Source: Anaerolineae bacterium (GTDB lineage: Bacteria > Chloroflexota > Anaerolineae > JAAYZQ01). From it: a stretch of 30,606 bases of DNA. Of this stretch, positions 18,949-27,444 are shown one piece after another. The position numbers and the translations under genes are program-made. Position 1 is the first letter of the stretch, and each line of letters starts with the position of its first letter. Where the stretch lies: assembly GCA_016929795.1 (NCBI GenBank), contig JAFGIA010000428.1, positions 1 through 30,606 on the forward strand, given 5' to 3'. A model generated the notes under the pieces. That model searched no databases. It was given only the letters and a program-made list of their open reading frames with translations, and was not told the DNA's origin.

Positions 18949-20766
18949 CTAGATCGCCCGCATCATCTCCCCCACCTGCTCGATGTAATCGAGCGACTGG
19001 TGCCGGAAATAGGTGTTGTAGAGGTCGGCATAGTGACCGCCGCTGGCGAGCAAGCTCTCGTGGCTGCCCTCCTCGATGATGCGGCCCTGGTCCATCACCA
19101 GGATCCGGTCGGCGTGCCGCACCGTGGACAGGCGGTGGGCGATGATGATCGCCGTCCTGTCGCGCATGACGGTCTCCAACCCTTCCTGGATCTGCGCCTC
19201 GGTGAAGGGGTCGATGCTGGCCGTCGCTTCGTCGAGGATAAAGATCGCCGGGTCCTTGAGCAGGACGCGCGCCAGGGCCACCAACTGTCGCTGGCCCATC
19301 GACAGGTTGGCGCCGCGCTCGCCCACGTCGGTATCGAGCCCGTCGGGCAGGCCGGCCAGCCACTCGCCGCCACTGATCTGCATGGCAGCCGCTACTACCG
19401 CCTCATCCCCCGCCTCGGGCCGGGCGTAGCGGACGTTGTCGCGCACCGTGCCCGAAAAGAGGAAAGGCTCCTGGGGCACGACCCCGATGGCGCGCCGGTA
19501 ACCGGCCAGGTCGAGCCGGCGCACGTCGCGCCCGTCGACCAGCAACTCGCCGCCCTGGAACTCGTAGAAGCGGGCGATCAGGCGCGCTACGCTGCTCTTG
19601 CCCGCCCCGGTATGGCCCACCAGGGCGACCGTCTCGCGTGGCTGGATCTTGAGGGAAAAGTCGGGCAGCACCTGTTCGGTGTCGGTGTAGCTGAACCGCA
19701 GGCGGCGGAACTCGATCCGCCCGTTCAGCGAGTCCACCGGCTCGGCGGCGGTCTGCACCACCTGTGGCGCGGCGTCGATCAGGGCAAAGGCCCGCTCGGC
19801 CGCCGACAGCCCGTCCTGGAACTGGCTCCAGAACGAGGCGATGTTGATCAGCGGCCACCAGAAAAAGCCCACGGCCTGCATAAAGAGGTACCAGTTGCCG
19901 GGGCTCAGGCCGGCGCGCGTGGCGAGCCCGCCGGCATACACGAGCAGCGCGATCCCCAGCCCGGACGCCATGCCCATCACTGGAAAGATCGTGTTCAGCG
20001 TCAGGCCACGGCGCAGGCCGACGCGATAGGCCTGCCGGTTGTTGGCCAGGAAGGTGGCATAGATGGCCCACTCCTGGCGAAAGCTCTTGGCCACCACGAT
20101 GCCGCTGATCGACTCCTGGATCTGGGCGTTGATCTTGGCCGTCACGCGCCGGGCGTGCTGCGTGACGCGGCGCGCCACGCGCCGGAAGCTGAGGGCGATC
20201 CCCACGGCGAAGGGGGTCATGCCCAGCAGCAGCAGCGTGAGCCAGGGGTTGATGGTCACCAGCACCAGCGACAGGATGGCGACGAGCAGCACCTGGCTGA
20301 TCAGGTTCATCGTCAGGCTGGCGACCTCGGAAAAGTCCTGCGTGTCGGACGTGACGCGGCTGACGATCTTGCCCGATGGGTGCTCGTCAAAGAAGGAGAG
20401 GTCGTTGTGCACCACGGCGTCGAACACGTCCTCGCGCAGCTTGAGGACGACATTGCCGACCACCTGGAAGCCGAACCACTGGTTGATATAGTTAAAGCCC
20501 CAGGCCGCCATGCCGAGCAGCAACACGCCGCCCGCGAGCAGCAGCAGCATCTCGGTGGATGGGTTCTGGGGCACCAGGTCGATCGCACGCGCAATGAGGA
20601 TCGGCCCACCCGTGCCGGCTGCCGAATTCAACGCGATCGCCGCGCCCACCAACGCCATCTTGCGCCGGTAGGGCTGGAAATAGCCCAGGATGCGCGCCAC
20701 GAGCTCGCGGTCGCTATAGCTGCGGTCGTATGCCTCGGTTTCGAGGCCATCTAGGACAAAACCCAT
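18949..20766 (-). CDS. ABC exporter half-transporter, subunit with consensus Walker B
   Basis: A 605-residue fusion of a six-helix transmembrane domain (~residues 30-330) and an ATPase domain (~345-590). It would form an exporter with the product of the preceding gene. Walker A is GHTGAGKSS, Walker B IFILDEAT with catalytic Glu513, and the switch histidine is in IAHRLST. The signature reads LSMGQ instead of LSGGQ. The start ATG at 20766 shares its A with the TAA stop of the upstream gene (TAATG), implying coupled translation and equal amounts. The substrate cannot be told; relatives export lipids, drugs or peptides. No terminator is obvious after the stop. Confidence 0.94.
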   Translation of the reverse strand: MGFVLDGLETEAYDRSYSDRELVARILGYFQPYRRKMALVGAAIALNSAAGTGGPILIARAIDLVPQNPSTEMLLLLAGGVLLLGMAAWGFNYINQWFGFQVVGNVVLKLREDVFDAVVHNDLSFFDEHPSGKIVSRVTSDTQDFSEVASLTMNLISQVLLVAILSLVLVTINPWLTLLLLGMTPFAVGIALSFRRVARRVTQHARRVTAKINAQIQESISGIVVAKSFRQEWAIYATFLANNRQAYRVGLRRGLTLNTIFPVMGMASGLGIALLVYAGGLATRAGLSPGNWYLFMQAVGFFWWPLINIASFWSQFQDGLSAAERAFALIDAAPQVVQTAAEPVDSLNGRIEFRRLRFSYTDTEQVLPDFSLKIQPRETVALVGHTGAGKSSVARLIARFYEFQGGELLVDGRDVRRLDLAGYRRAIGVVPQEPFLFSGTVRDNVRYARPEAGDEAVVAAAMQISGGEWLAGLPDGLDTDVGERGANLSMGQRQLVALARVLLKDPAIFILDEATASIDPFTEAQIQEGLETVMRDRTAIIIAHRLSTVRHADRILVMDQGRIIEEGSHESLLASGGHYADLYNTYFRHQSLDYIEQVGEMMRAI

Positions 20767-22520
20767 TACTCACACCGGCTAAAGATGCGGCAATAGTCGG
20801 GGCTCCGCGCCAGCAGCTCCTCGTGCGTGCCCTGGTCGACCAGCTCGCCGCCGCGCAGCACCAGGATGCGGTCCGCCCACCGGATCTGGCTCAGCCGGTG
20901 GGTGATCAGAAACGTGGTCCGCTCGCGGCTGATGCGCCGCATGGCGCGCTGGATCTGGTCCTCGGTGGCGCTGTCGATGGCGCTGGTGCTGTCGTCGAGG
21001 ATCAGGATGCGCGGGTTGGTGAGAAAGGCACGGGCAATGGCGATCCGCTGCCGCTGCCCGCCCGACAAGGTGACGCCGCGCTCGCCCACCTCGGTCTCGT
21101 AACCCTCGGCAAAGGTCTGCACAAAGTCGTGCGCCTGCGCCTCGCGCGCGGCCCGCTCGATATCGGCCCTCTGTGCGTCGGTGGTGCCAAAGGCGATGTT
21201 GTCGGCCAGGCTGCGTGAGAACAAAAAGATGTCCTGCTCGATGGTCGAGATCTGGGATCTGAGCGACTCCAGGTTCCAGTTGCGCACATCTATGCCGTCC
21301 ACCAGCACACGCCCACTGCTTGCATCAAAGATGCGGTTGATCAGGCGCGTCAGCGTGGTCTTGCCCGAGCCTGTCTGGCCCACGATGGCCACGGTCTGGC
21401 CCGGATACGCCGTAAAGCTGACGTCCCGGAGCACCGGCCTGCCGTTGTAGCCAAAGCTGACGCGGTCGAAGGTCACCTCGCCGCGCATCGGCAGGGCGAC
21501 GCCTGCCGGGTTTTCATCCAAATCTGTCTCGGTGTTGATCATCTCCAGGATGCGCTCGCTGCTGGCGATGCCCAACTGCACCAGGTTGAAGGTAAAGATC
21601 GAGATAAAGGTAGGGAAGCGCAGCGCGTTCATCAGGCCCATGAAGGAGATCGCCTGCCCGAGGGTGATGCCGCCCGCGCGCCAGAGCCACAGCGCATGCA
21701 AAAAGGCGGCGGCCCAGGCGACGCTAAAGACGAGCATGGGGATGTAGCGCGCCTGAATACGCCCCTGCTGGATGAATAGGTCGCGGTAGCGGCGCGCGCC
21801 CCCGACGAACTTTTGCCACTCGTGCTGTTCCTGCACGTTGGCCTTGACGACCTCGATGCCGGCGATCGCCTCTGCCAGCCCGGCGTTCATGGTGCCAAAC
21901 TCCTCGCGCAAGGCGACGCTCACCGGGTTGAGGCGCCGGTTGTAGTCGATCAGTGTCAGCGCCAACAGGACGACAAAGATGCCCGGCACCAGCATCAGCC
22001 GTGGGTCGAGCGCCAGGATCATGGCCAGCGGCACCACGGTGCCCATGGCCGAGTCGGTGATGAGCATAACGCCCGGGCTGAACATCAGGTTCAACATGCG
22101 CACGTCGTTGGTGGCGCGGGCCATGATGTCGCCAATGCGCTGCCGCCCGTGAAAGGTCTGGCTCTTGCCGAGCAAGCTGGCGTACAACTCGTCACGGGCG
22201 TCGCGCTCTACGCTCTGCGCCAGGAACTCGGCGGAGTAGTTGCGCAACAGGCCGGTCAACCCCTGCCCGGCCGCCCAGCCAAAGATGGTCAGCGCCACTG
22301 CCAGCAAAGCGGCGTTTGTCCACCCTGGCGCCGTGATCACGTCGAATGCCCGGCCGACGTAGACGGACACCGAGCTGTAGAAAAAGTTGTTCAGGATGGC
22401 AGCCACGAGAAGGCTGAGGGGGAACCAGGGGTAGCGCACGACGTGCGACACGATCCAGCGCACCGTGCCGGAGCGATTGTACGCATACTCGGATTCAGGC
22501 CGGAACTCGCGTTTACTCAT
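20766..22520 (-). CDS. ABC exporter half-transporter, subunit with degenerate Walker B
   Basis: A 584-residue half-transporter: transmembrane domain ~25-320, ATPase ~340-575. Walker A is GQTGSGKTT and the signature is a canonical LSGGQRQ. Walker B is ILILDDSTSAID, with Asp510 where the catalytic glutamate should be; the switch histidine in ITHRLSQ is kept. In heterodimeric exporters such as TM287/288 or BmrCD one ATP site is degenerate in this way. Here that site would combine this Walker A/B with the partner's altered LSMGQ signature, so the pair fits that class. The ATG at 22520 has no ribosome site and sits nine bases after the -10 box, pointing to a leaderless message. First gene of the two-gene operon. 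Confidence 0.94.
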   Translation of the reverse strand: MSKREFRPESEYAYNRSGTVRWIVSHVVRYPWFPLSLLVAAILNNFFYSSVSVYVGRAFDVITAPGWTNAALLAVALTIFGWAAGQGLTGLLRNYSAEFLAQSVERDARDELYASLLGKSQTFHGRQRIGDIMARATNDVRMLNLMFSPGVMLITDSAMGTVVPLAMILALDPRLMLVPGIFVVLLALTLIDYNRRLNPVSVALREEFGTMNAGLAEAIAGIEVVKANVQEQHEWQKFVGGARRYRDLFIQQGRIQARYIPMLVFSVAWAAAFLHALWLWRAGGITLGQAISFMGLMNALRFPTFISIFTFNLVQLGIASSERILEMINTETDLDENPAGVALPMRGEVTFDRVSFGYNGRPVLRDVSFTAYPGQTVAIVGQTGSGKTTLTRLINRIFDASSGRVLVDGIDVRNWNLESLRSQISTIEQDIFLFSRSLADNIAFGTTDAQRADIERAAREAQAHDFVQTFAEGYETEVGERGVTLSGGQRQRIAIARAFLTNPRILILDDSTSAIDSATEDQIQRAMRRISRERTTFLITHRLSQIRWADRILVLRGGELVDQGTHEELLARSPDYCRIFSRCE

Positions 22521-22529
22521 AGCCGGCTG

Positions 22530-22558
22530 ATTGTAATTGATTTGAGGGCGCGCGTCAA
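22530..22558 (-). promoter_or_regulatory. Promoter of the ABC exporter operon (leaderless)
   Basis: On the minus strand TTGACG (22558-22553), 17 bp and TACAAT (22535-22530), each one mismatch from consensus. Initiation six to seven bases downstream falls within two or three bases of the ATG at 22520. Confidence 0.7.
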
Positions 22559-22602
22559 GACGCGACCTGGCTCACACCGCGCTCGGGATTGCCAGGCGCC
22601 AG

Positions 22603-22628
22603 CCCAACCCCCGATTCTTGAGCAGATA
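22603..22628. mobile_element. Partial copy C of the MITE-like element
   Basis: Twenty-six bases match the right end of copy B (CCAACCCCCGAT, then TTGAGCAGATA) with only two differences in the overlap. The left half is absent or unrecognisable and no flanking direct repeat is seen. It ends nine bases before the stop codon of the ExeA-like gene. Confidence 0.6.
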
Positions 22629-22637
22629 CCGATTGGC

Positions 22638-23816
22638 TTACGTCGCGGGGTGGAGCCAGAAACGGCGTAGGAAACGGGGCAGCCAGTCGGGAAAGGTTGG
22701 GCTGTCGAGCGCCGATAGGGCAGCCGTGATGTGGGCCGCGCTGCCTTCGCGCCCGTTAAAGGGGTCGCCGCTGCGGCTGCGATCTAGAACCGTCTGCACG
22801 ACGTCCTGGGTGATATATTTGATCCCCTGCTGGTATGCCATCCACATCGACAGCAGGCATAGGATGGTCACGCGGCGCGGCATGCCGCGCGCCTCCTGGT
22901 AGATGAGCTGCACAGCACTCGGCGCAAAGAGGTCGCCCTCCCGCCCGGCGCGCCGTAGCCGCTCGGCAACCATGCGCTGCACGTCGGCAGGGGTCATCGC
23001 CGCGAGGGGAAAGTCAACCACTACGCGGTCACACAGGGCGGGGATGCGCATCACATGCGCCTGCAGGGCTGGCTGCCCGGCGAGAATCACCTGCAGCAGT
23101 TGCACGCCACCCTCCTGCCAATTCAACAGCTTGCACACCTGCTGTAGCACGCGCCGCGACAGGATGTGGGCCTCGTCGACGATCAGCACCATCGTCAGAT
23201 CGTCGTCCAGCACGGATTGTGTCAGAAACTTGAGGGCGGCTGCTTCCAGTTCCTGCAACGAGCGCCGGCGCTCTGGGGCGATTCCCCACGCGGCCAGCAG
23301 GTCGCTCATGAAGGCATATTCCGTCTTGTGGCTCGGGGTGAGCATCAAGCCGACGGCACAGCGCGGGTTGGCAGCCATCTCTTCGGCCATGGCGCGCAAT
23401 AGGAGGGTCTTGCCGCTGCCCACAGGGCCGTAGAGCAGGGCCAGCCCATGCCTGCGCTCGACCAGCCAGCGCAGCGCCGCGTGGGCCTGCTGCTGCGCAC
23501 GCGATTCGGCCAGGAAGCGGGGCTGCGGCACGATGGAGAAAGGCTCTTCGCGCAGGCCAAAGAATTCGAAAAAAGTCTGCTGCCGCCCACTCTGCGCGTC
23601 GCCCTGCGCACCCACAATCCGGCGCAAATAAACCGGGCACACGGTGTGATCCGACGTGAGGCAGTACTCACGCTGATGATCCAGATCGACAGGCAGGAAA
23701 TCGCTCAAGCTGTCCCTGTCGGCATAACACACGTTCAGGCTGTTTGGATATGAATAGCGCACCTGCTTATCGCCGGGAACACCAAGGTACCGACACACTT
23801 CACTCACAATTGTCAC
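22638..23816 (-). CDS. ExeA/GspA-like AAA ATPase with N-terminal four-cysteine module
   Basis: A 392-residue protein. Residues ~1-65 hold a compact module with Cys8, Cys30, Cys52 and Cys60 plus His47 (VCRYLGVPGD, YSYPNSLNVCY, DHQREYCL, CPVYLRR), probably a small metal-binding or disulphide domain. From ~80 begins an ExeA-type ATPase: FFGLREEPFSIVPQPRF, Walker A GPVGSGKT, Walker B VLIVDEAH, sensor region LAGQPAL, and the C-terminal helical part RGMPRRVTILC. ExeA/GspA relatives help secretin assembly or act with transposases; no secretion or transposon genes are adjacent here. The GTG at 23816 has AGGAAAGGG just upstream; the frame upstream lies across the promoter. Function unknown beyond ATP-driven remodelling. 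Confidence 0.88.
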   Translation of the reverse strand: MTIVSEVCRYLGVPGDKQVRYSYPNSLNVCYADRDSLSDFLPVDLDHQREYCLTSDHTVCPVYLRRIVGAQGDAQSGRQQTFFEFFGLREEPFSIVPQPRFLAESRAQQQAHAALRWLVERRHGLALLYGPVGSGKTLLLRAMAEEMAANPRCAVGLMLTPSHKTEYAFMSDLLAAWGIAPERRRSLQELEAAALKFLTQSVLDDDLTMVLIVDEAHILSRRVLQQVCKLLNWQEGGVQLLQVILAGQPALQAHVMRIPALCDRVVVDFPLAAMTPADVQRMVAERLRRAGREGDLFAPSAVQLIYQEARGMPRRVTILCLLSMWMAYQQGIKYITQDVVQTVLDRSRSGDPFNGREGSAAHITAALSALDSPTFPDWLPRFLRRFWLHPAT

Positions 23817-23872
23817 GCGCCCTTTCCTATGCCCTGCGCATATGATCAGCGGGGAGGAATACCCTCTAGGCC

Positions 23873-23901
23873 AGCATATCATAAAGGAGATCGTGTGTCA
23901 A
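23873..23901 (-). promoter_or_regulatory. Promoter of the ExeA-like gene
   Basis: On the minus strand a perfect TTGACA (23901-23896), 17 bp and TATGCT (23878-23873). The leader to the GTG at 23816 would be about 50 bases. Confidence 0.7.
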
Positions 23902-23973
23902 TGGGCCGGAGGGAGTAAATGTATCGGCCCAAGGGTGGAAGGCCAGGGGGCTGCCCGCGCCTGATGAATGACA

Positions 23974-24002
23974 TTGACAGCAGGGCAGGGACGATCTATA
24001 AT
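23974..24002 (+). promoter_or_regulatory. Full-consensus sigma70 promoter of the histidine kinase gene
   Basis: TTGACA (23974-23979), exactly 17 bp and TATAAT (23997-24002): all twelve consensus positions match. It is divergent from the ExeA-like promoter, 72 bp away. Initiation near 24009 gives a leader of about 49 bases. Confidence 0.8.
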
Positions 24003-24057
24003 GGCATGGCGCAAAGAGCAAAAGTGGTGCGCGAGGTGATAGATAGGGAACGGCAAA

Positions 24058-26034
24058 ATGAGTGACGAAACCCGCAAAGAGGCAGTCCAGAAGCGCCTGA
24101 TGGGGCACATGGAGTCGGACACTCTGCCGGACCGTGGACAGTGGTTCCGGTTGATCGCTGATTTTACGTACGACTGGGAGTATCTGCTCGGGCGCGATGG
24201 GAGATACTTGTTTGTCTCGCCGGCATGTGAGCGGATCACCGGCTACGCGCCAGAGGAGTTTATGCAGGACGCGGGGCTGATGCTACGCATCGTTCACCCC
24301 GACGATCGCCCCCTCATGGCGAGGCACCTGGCAGAGAAACGGGAGGAAGAGGAGTCACACGAGTTCGACTTTCGGATCATCACGCGTGCCGGCGAGGAGC
24401 GGTGGATCGGCCACGCGTGCCGGCCGGTATATGGGCCCGACGGTGCGTGGCTCGGGTGGCGCGGCAGCAACCGGGATGTGACCGACAGGAAAGAGACCAC
24501 CGCAGCGCTCAGGCGAGAGCGAGACTTTGCCTCGGCCATCCTCCGGACTGCCGGCGCCCTCGTGGTGGTGCTCGATCGGGAAGGACGGATCGAACGCTTT
24601 AATGAAGCGTGCGAGCGGACGACTGGCTACCTGGCAGAGGAGGTAGAGGGCCAACCCTTTTGGGATATTTTTTTGATCGACCAAGAGATCGAGCCTGTGA
24701 AGGCGGTGTTTGCCCGGCTGCGCGCAGGCGAGTTTCCAAGCCGGCACGAAAACTTTTGGATTTCAAAAGATGGACAGCGGCGGTGGATCGCGTGGTCCAA
24801 CACAGCGCTACAGGATGAGGCAGGCCAGGTCGAGCACGTCATCGGCATCGGCATTGATGTGACAGAACAGCGCCAGGCCGAAGCGGAGCGTGAGCAGTTG
24901 TTGGCCCAGGCCAGGCGCGACCGCGAGGAAATCGAAAAACTGGCAGGCAACCTGGCCCGCGAGTGGGCCATCCTGCAGACGATCATGGAGAACACCCCCG
25001 CCAACCTGGCCTACCTTGACGCGGAGTTTCACTTTGTGCGCGTCAACACGGCGTATGCCCGCCATGCGGGCTACTCGGAAGAGGATCTCCTGGGGCGCAA
25101 TCACTTTGACCTCTTTCCCAACGAGGAAAACCAGGCGATCTTTCAGCGCGTGCGCGACACGGGAGAGGCTGTCGAGTTTCGAGCCAAGCCTTTCGAGTAC
25201 GCCGACCAACCGGCGCGAGGCGTGACCTACTGGGACTGGACGCTTGTGCCGGTCAAGAACCCGCGGGGCGAGGTAGAGGGCCTGGTTTTTTCGCTGCTCG
25301 ACGTGAGCGACAAGGTGCAGGCACAGGAAACGCTGCGCCAGCAAAACGAGGCGCTGCAACAACTGACGCACGAGCTGGATGCCTATGCACACACGGTCGC
25401 CCACGATCTGAAGCAGCCCCTGGGCGTGCTCATTGGGCTTGCCAGCATGTTGGAGGAGGATCTGGCGGACCTGAGCAGAGAGGAGGTGGCCCGTCTTGCG
25501 ACCAAGATCGTAGAAACGGGGTACAAGATGACCCAGATCATCGACGGGCTGCTGCTTCTGGCAAGTGCACGCCAGGCGGACGTGGCGGTAGGGACGCTCG
25601 ACATGGAGGATGTGGTGGGCCAGGTGCTGAAAACGCTCGCTCCTGCTCTCGATGCGGCGGGCGCCGAGCTCGTCGTGCCCGACCAGTGGCCGGCTGCGCT
25701 CGGCTTTGCCCCCTGGGTCGAGAGTGTCTGGACCAACTATATCAGCAACGCTCTCAAGTACGGGGGCACCCCGCCCCATATCGAGATCGGTTATACCCTG
25801 GGCGAGCCTGGTTCATCGAAAACCCTCTTCTGGGTGCGTGACAACGGCGCAGGGCTCGCGCCCGAGGAGCAAGCACAGTTATTCAACCCGTTCACGCGGC
25901 TCAACCGCCGGCAGAAGTTGGGGCATGGATTGGGCCTGACTATCGTCCATCGCATCGTCACGCGCCTCGGCGGCGAGGTGGGCGTGGACAGCGAGCCCGG
26001 GAAGGGCAGTACCTTCTGGTTCACCCTGCCCTAG
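24058..26034 (+). CDS. Three-PAS sensor histidine kinase
   Basis: A 658-residue kinase without transmembrane segments, so a cytosolic sensor. PAS domains cover about residues 30-150 (YLFVSPACERITGYAPEEF), 155-275 (IERFNEACERTTGY) and 305-430 (FHFVRVNTAYARHAGY), the first two ending in PAC motifs (GSNRDVTDRK, GIGIDVTEQR). A coiled stretch (~280-305) joins PAS2 and PAS3. The HisKA phosphoacceptor is His449 (VAHDLKQPL). The ATPase domain has N (NYISNALKYGG), G1 (DNGAGL), F (LFNPFTRL) and G2 (GHGLGL) boxes. No receiver domain or response regulator is adjacent, so it is an orphan. The ATG at 24058 has AGGGA about nine bases upstream. Confidence 0.95.
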   Translation: MSDETRKEAVQKRLMGHMESDTLPDRGQWFRLIADFTYDWEYLLGRDGRYLFVSPACERITGYAPEEFMQDAGLMLRIVHPDDRPLMARHLAEKREEEESHEFDFRIITRAGEERWIGHACRPVYGPDGAWLGWRGSNRDVTDRKETTAALRRERDFASAILRTAGALVVVLDREGRIERFNEACERTTGYLAEEVEGQPFWDIFLIDQEIEPVKAVFARLRAGEFPSRHENFWISKDGQRRWIAWSNTALQDEAGQVEHVIGIGIDVTEQRQAEAEREQLLAQARRDREEIEKLAGNLAREWAILQTIMENTPANLAYLDAEFHFVRVNTAYARHAGYSEEDLLGRNHFDLFPNEENQAIFQRVRDTGEAVEFRAKPFEYADQPARGVTYWDWTLVPVKNPRGEVEGLVFSLLDVSDKVQAQETLRQQNEALQQLTHELDAYAHTVAHDLKQPLGVLIGLASMLEEDLADLSREEVARLATKIVETGYKMTQIIDGLLLLASARQADVAVGTLDMEDVVGQVLKTLAPALDAAGAELVVPDQWPAALGFAPWVESVWTNYISNALKYGGTPPHIEIGYTLGEPGSSKTLFWVRDNGAGLAPEEQAQLFNPFTRLNRRQKLGHGLGLTIVHRIVTRLGGEVGVDSEPGKGSTFWFTLP

Positions 26035-26079
26035 GTTCTGGAACGAGCTACGGGGCGGCGCCGACCTCACTATTCCACC

Positions 26080-26108
26080 TTGCCCTCCTCTCTCCCCTGG
26101 GGTATAAT
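26080..26108 (+). promoter_or_regulatory. Promoter of the GH99-like gene
   Basis: TTGCCC (26080-26085), 17 bp and a perfect TATAAT (26103-26108). Initiation near 26116 leaves a leader of only ~12 bases, almost all of it ribosome site (AGGGAAAGGGAG). Confidence 0.65.
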
Positions 26109-26127
26109 GGCGCGCAGGGAAAGGGAG

Positions 26128-27363
26128 ATGGACATCGTGCTTGCAAGGTGGAAGGGGGGGGGGATCGTCCTGGCGATCGCTGCGGTGATAGTGGCAGCGG
26201 TCGGCGTGCAGTCGCGGGCACAGGCCAGCGGCGATAGGCTGGTCCTCGCCTTTTATTATGCGTGGTATGATCAAAAGACGTGGAACTCGGGCAAGGTACC
26301 CGACGTGCCGGCAGAGCCATACGCATCGGCGAACCGCGATGCTATCGCACGCCACGTCGACCAGGCGAAGGGAGCCGGCATCGACGCGCTGGTGCTTAAT
26401 TGGTGGGGCAAGGGAAACCCGACAGAAAAGAACCTGAAGACGCTCCTCGACGTGGCGGCGGAGAAGGGGTTCAAGGTCGCCGTCGATTTCGACATCAACT
26501 CGCCTTTTATGAGCCCGGGTACCTACGCCGAGCACCTGGCACACCTGCACTCGGTGCATGCCAACCACTCCGCCTATCTGCGCTGGCAAGGCCGGCCGGT
26601 AGTCTTTTTCTACAATGTGGCGCGCATCCCGGTCGGCACGTGGCGCAATCTGCGCGACAGCGTGGACCCCAACCACACGGCCCTCTGGATCGCCGAAGGC
26701 ACCGATCTCAGTTACCAGTCCGTGTTCGACGGGCATCACCTGTACAGCATCGCCTGGCGCAACAACGTTCCGCCAGCGCAAACACTGCCCAAGTGGGGCG
26801 ACCGCGTGCGCAAGTATAACCAAGAGCATGGCGCGGCCAAGGTGTGGGTGGCGACGGTGATGCCGGGCTATGACGACCGCAAGGCGCGCGGTGGGGGGTT
26901 TGTCGTCGGGCGCAACGGTGGAGAGTATTACCGCGCCTGCTGGCAGGCAGCGATCGCCAGCAGGCCGCAGTGGGTGATCGTCAACTCGTTCAACGAGTGG
27001 CCCGAGGGAACCTACGTCGAGCCGAGCCGGGCGTACGGCAGTGCCTATCTCGACCTGACGCGGGAGTGGGCGGCGCGTTTCAAGGGCGCCGACCTGGCCG
27101 CCGCTCCTATCCCGGAAGCCCCCGCCCAGGCGAAAAAACCCACACCGCCACCCACCGCCAACCCCCGACCGAGCCCCACGCCGGTGCCCACTCCCACCCC
27201 GCTACCGCCTCGTCCGTTTTTGCCCTACGAGCCGGCGACGGCGAGCAGCTACCTCGCGCTCCACTGCGGGTACCTGCTCATTGACCTCGGCGCCGGGCCA
27301 ATGTGGGCTGTGCTCTGCCCGCCCTACATTCTGCCGGCAGACGCACCCCATTTGATGCAGTAG
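26128..27363 (+). CDS. Exported GH99/GH71-like glycoside hydrolase-family protein
   Basis: A 411-residue exported protein. Residues ~1-33 are a signal peptide or anchor (GIVLAIAAVIVAAVGV ending SRAQA). Residues ~36-325 form a TIM-barrel of the GH99-like family: LAFYYAWYD at the first strand, IDALVLNWWGKG, VAVDFDIN and VIVNSFNEWPEGTYVEPS. Glu290 and Glu293 in NEWPEG correspond to the two key acids of endo-alpha-mannosidase/mannanase GH99. A proline/threonine-rich linker (~340-370) leads to a short tail with two cysteines (LHCGYLL, WAVLCPPY). The ATG at 26128 is chosen over earlier in-frame ATGs because those lie within or before the promoter. It may cut mannan-like surface glycans; substrate uncertain. 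Confidence 0.82.
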   Translation: MDIVLARWKGGGIVLAIAAVIVAAVGVQSRAQASGDRLVLAFYYAWYDQKTWNSGKVPDVPAEPYASANRDAIARHVDQAKGAGIDALVLNWWGKGNPTEKNLKTLLDVAAEKGFKVAVDFDINSPFMSPGTYAEHLAHLHSVHANHSAYLRWQGRPVVFFYNVARIPVGTWRNLRDSVDPNHTALWIAEGTDLSYQSVFDGHHLYSIAWRNNVPPAQTLPKWGDRVRKYNQEHGAAKVWVATVMPGYDDRKARGGGFVVGRNGGEYYRACWQAAIASRPQWVIVNSFNEWPEGTYVEPSRAYGSAYLDLTREWAARFKGADLAAAPIPEAPAQAKKPTPPPTANPRPSPTPVPTPTPLPPRPFLPYEPATASSYLALHCGYLLIDLGAGPMWAVLCPPYILPADAPHLMQ

Positions 27364-27388
27364 CGCCGCACCCCACCAGCTCCTGTAC

Positions 27389-27431
27389 CACAATCCTCTG
27401 GATTGTGTCGTTCGCAACCCGGAGGGTTGCG
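27389..27431. terminator. Pair of 8-bp hairpins between convergent genes
   Basis: CACAATCC-TCT-GGATTGTG (27389-27407) and CGCAACCC-GGA-GGGTTGCG (27413-27431) stand five bases apart between the GH99-like and pseudouridine synthase stops. The matching design suggests a REP-like pair that may end transcription from both sides, though no T-run follows. Confidence 0.5.
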
Positions 27432-27444
27432 CCACACCGGCTTG

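Noticed and set aside
17622..19079. 485-codon plus-strand frame across the propeller 5' end and intergenic region
   Set aside because: Antisense to the signal peptide and first blades; translation is Arg/Pro/His-rich without recognisable domain.
18868..20754. 628-codon frame antisense to the ABC exporter
   Set aside because: Mirror of a clear ABC gene in a high-GC region.
22603..22628. Complete third MITE copy
   Set aside because: Only the right end matches; no left terminal repeat or flanking duplication could be found upstream to 22521.
23950..23989. CTGCCC...GGGCAG inverted repeat around the kinase -35 as an operator
   Set aside because: Arms are only six bases and GC-rich, expected by chance at this composition.
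22638..26034. A transposon or type II secretion system built around the ExeA-like ATPase
   Set aside because: No transposase, secretin, GspB or pilus genes are adjacent, so neither context is supported.
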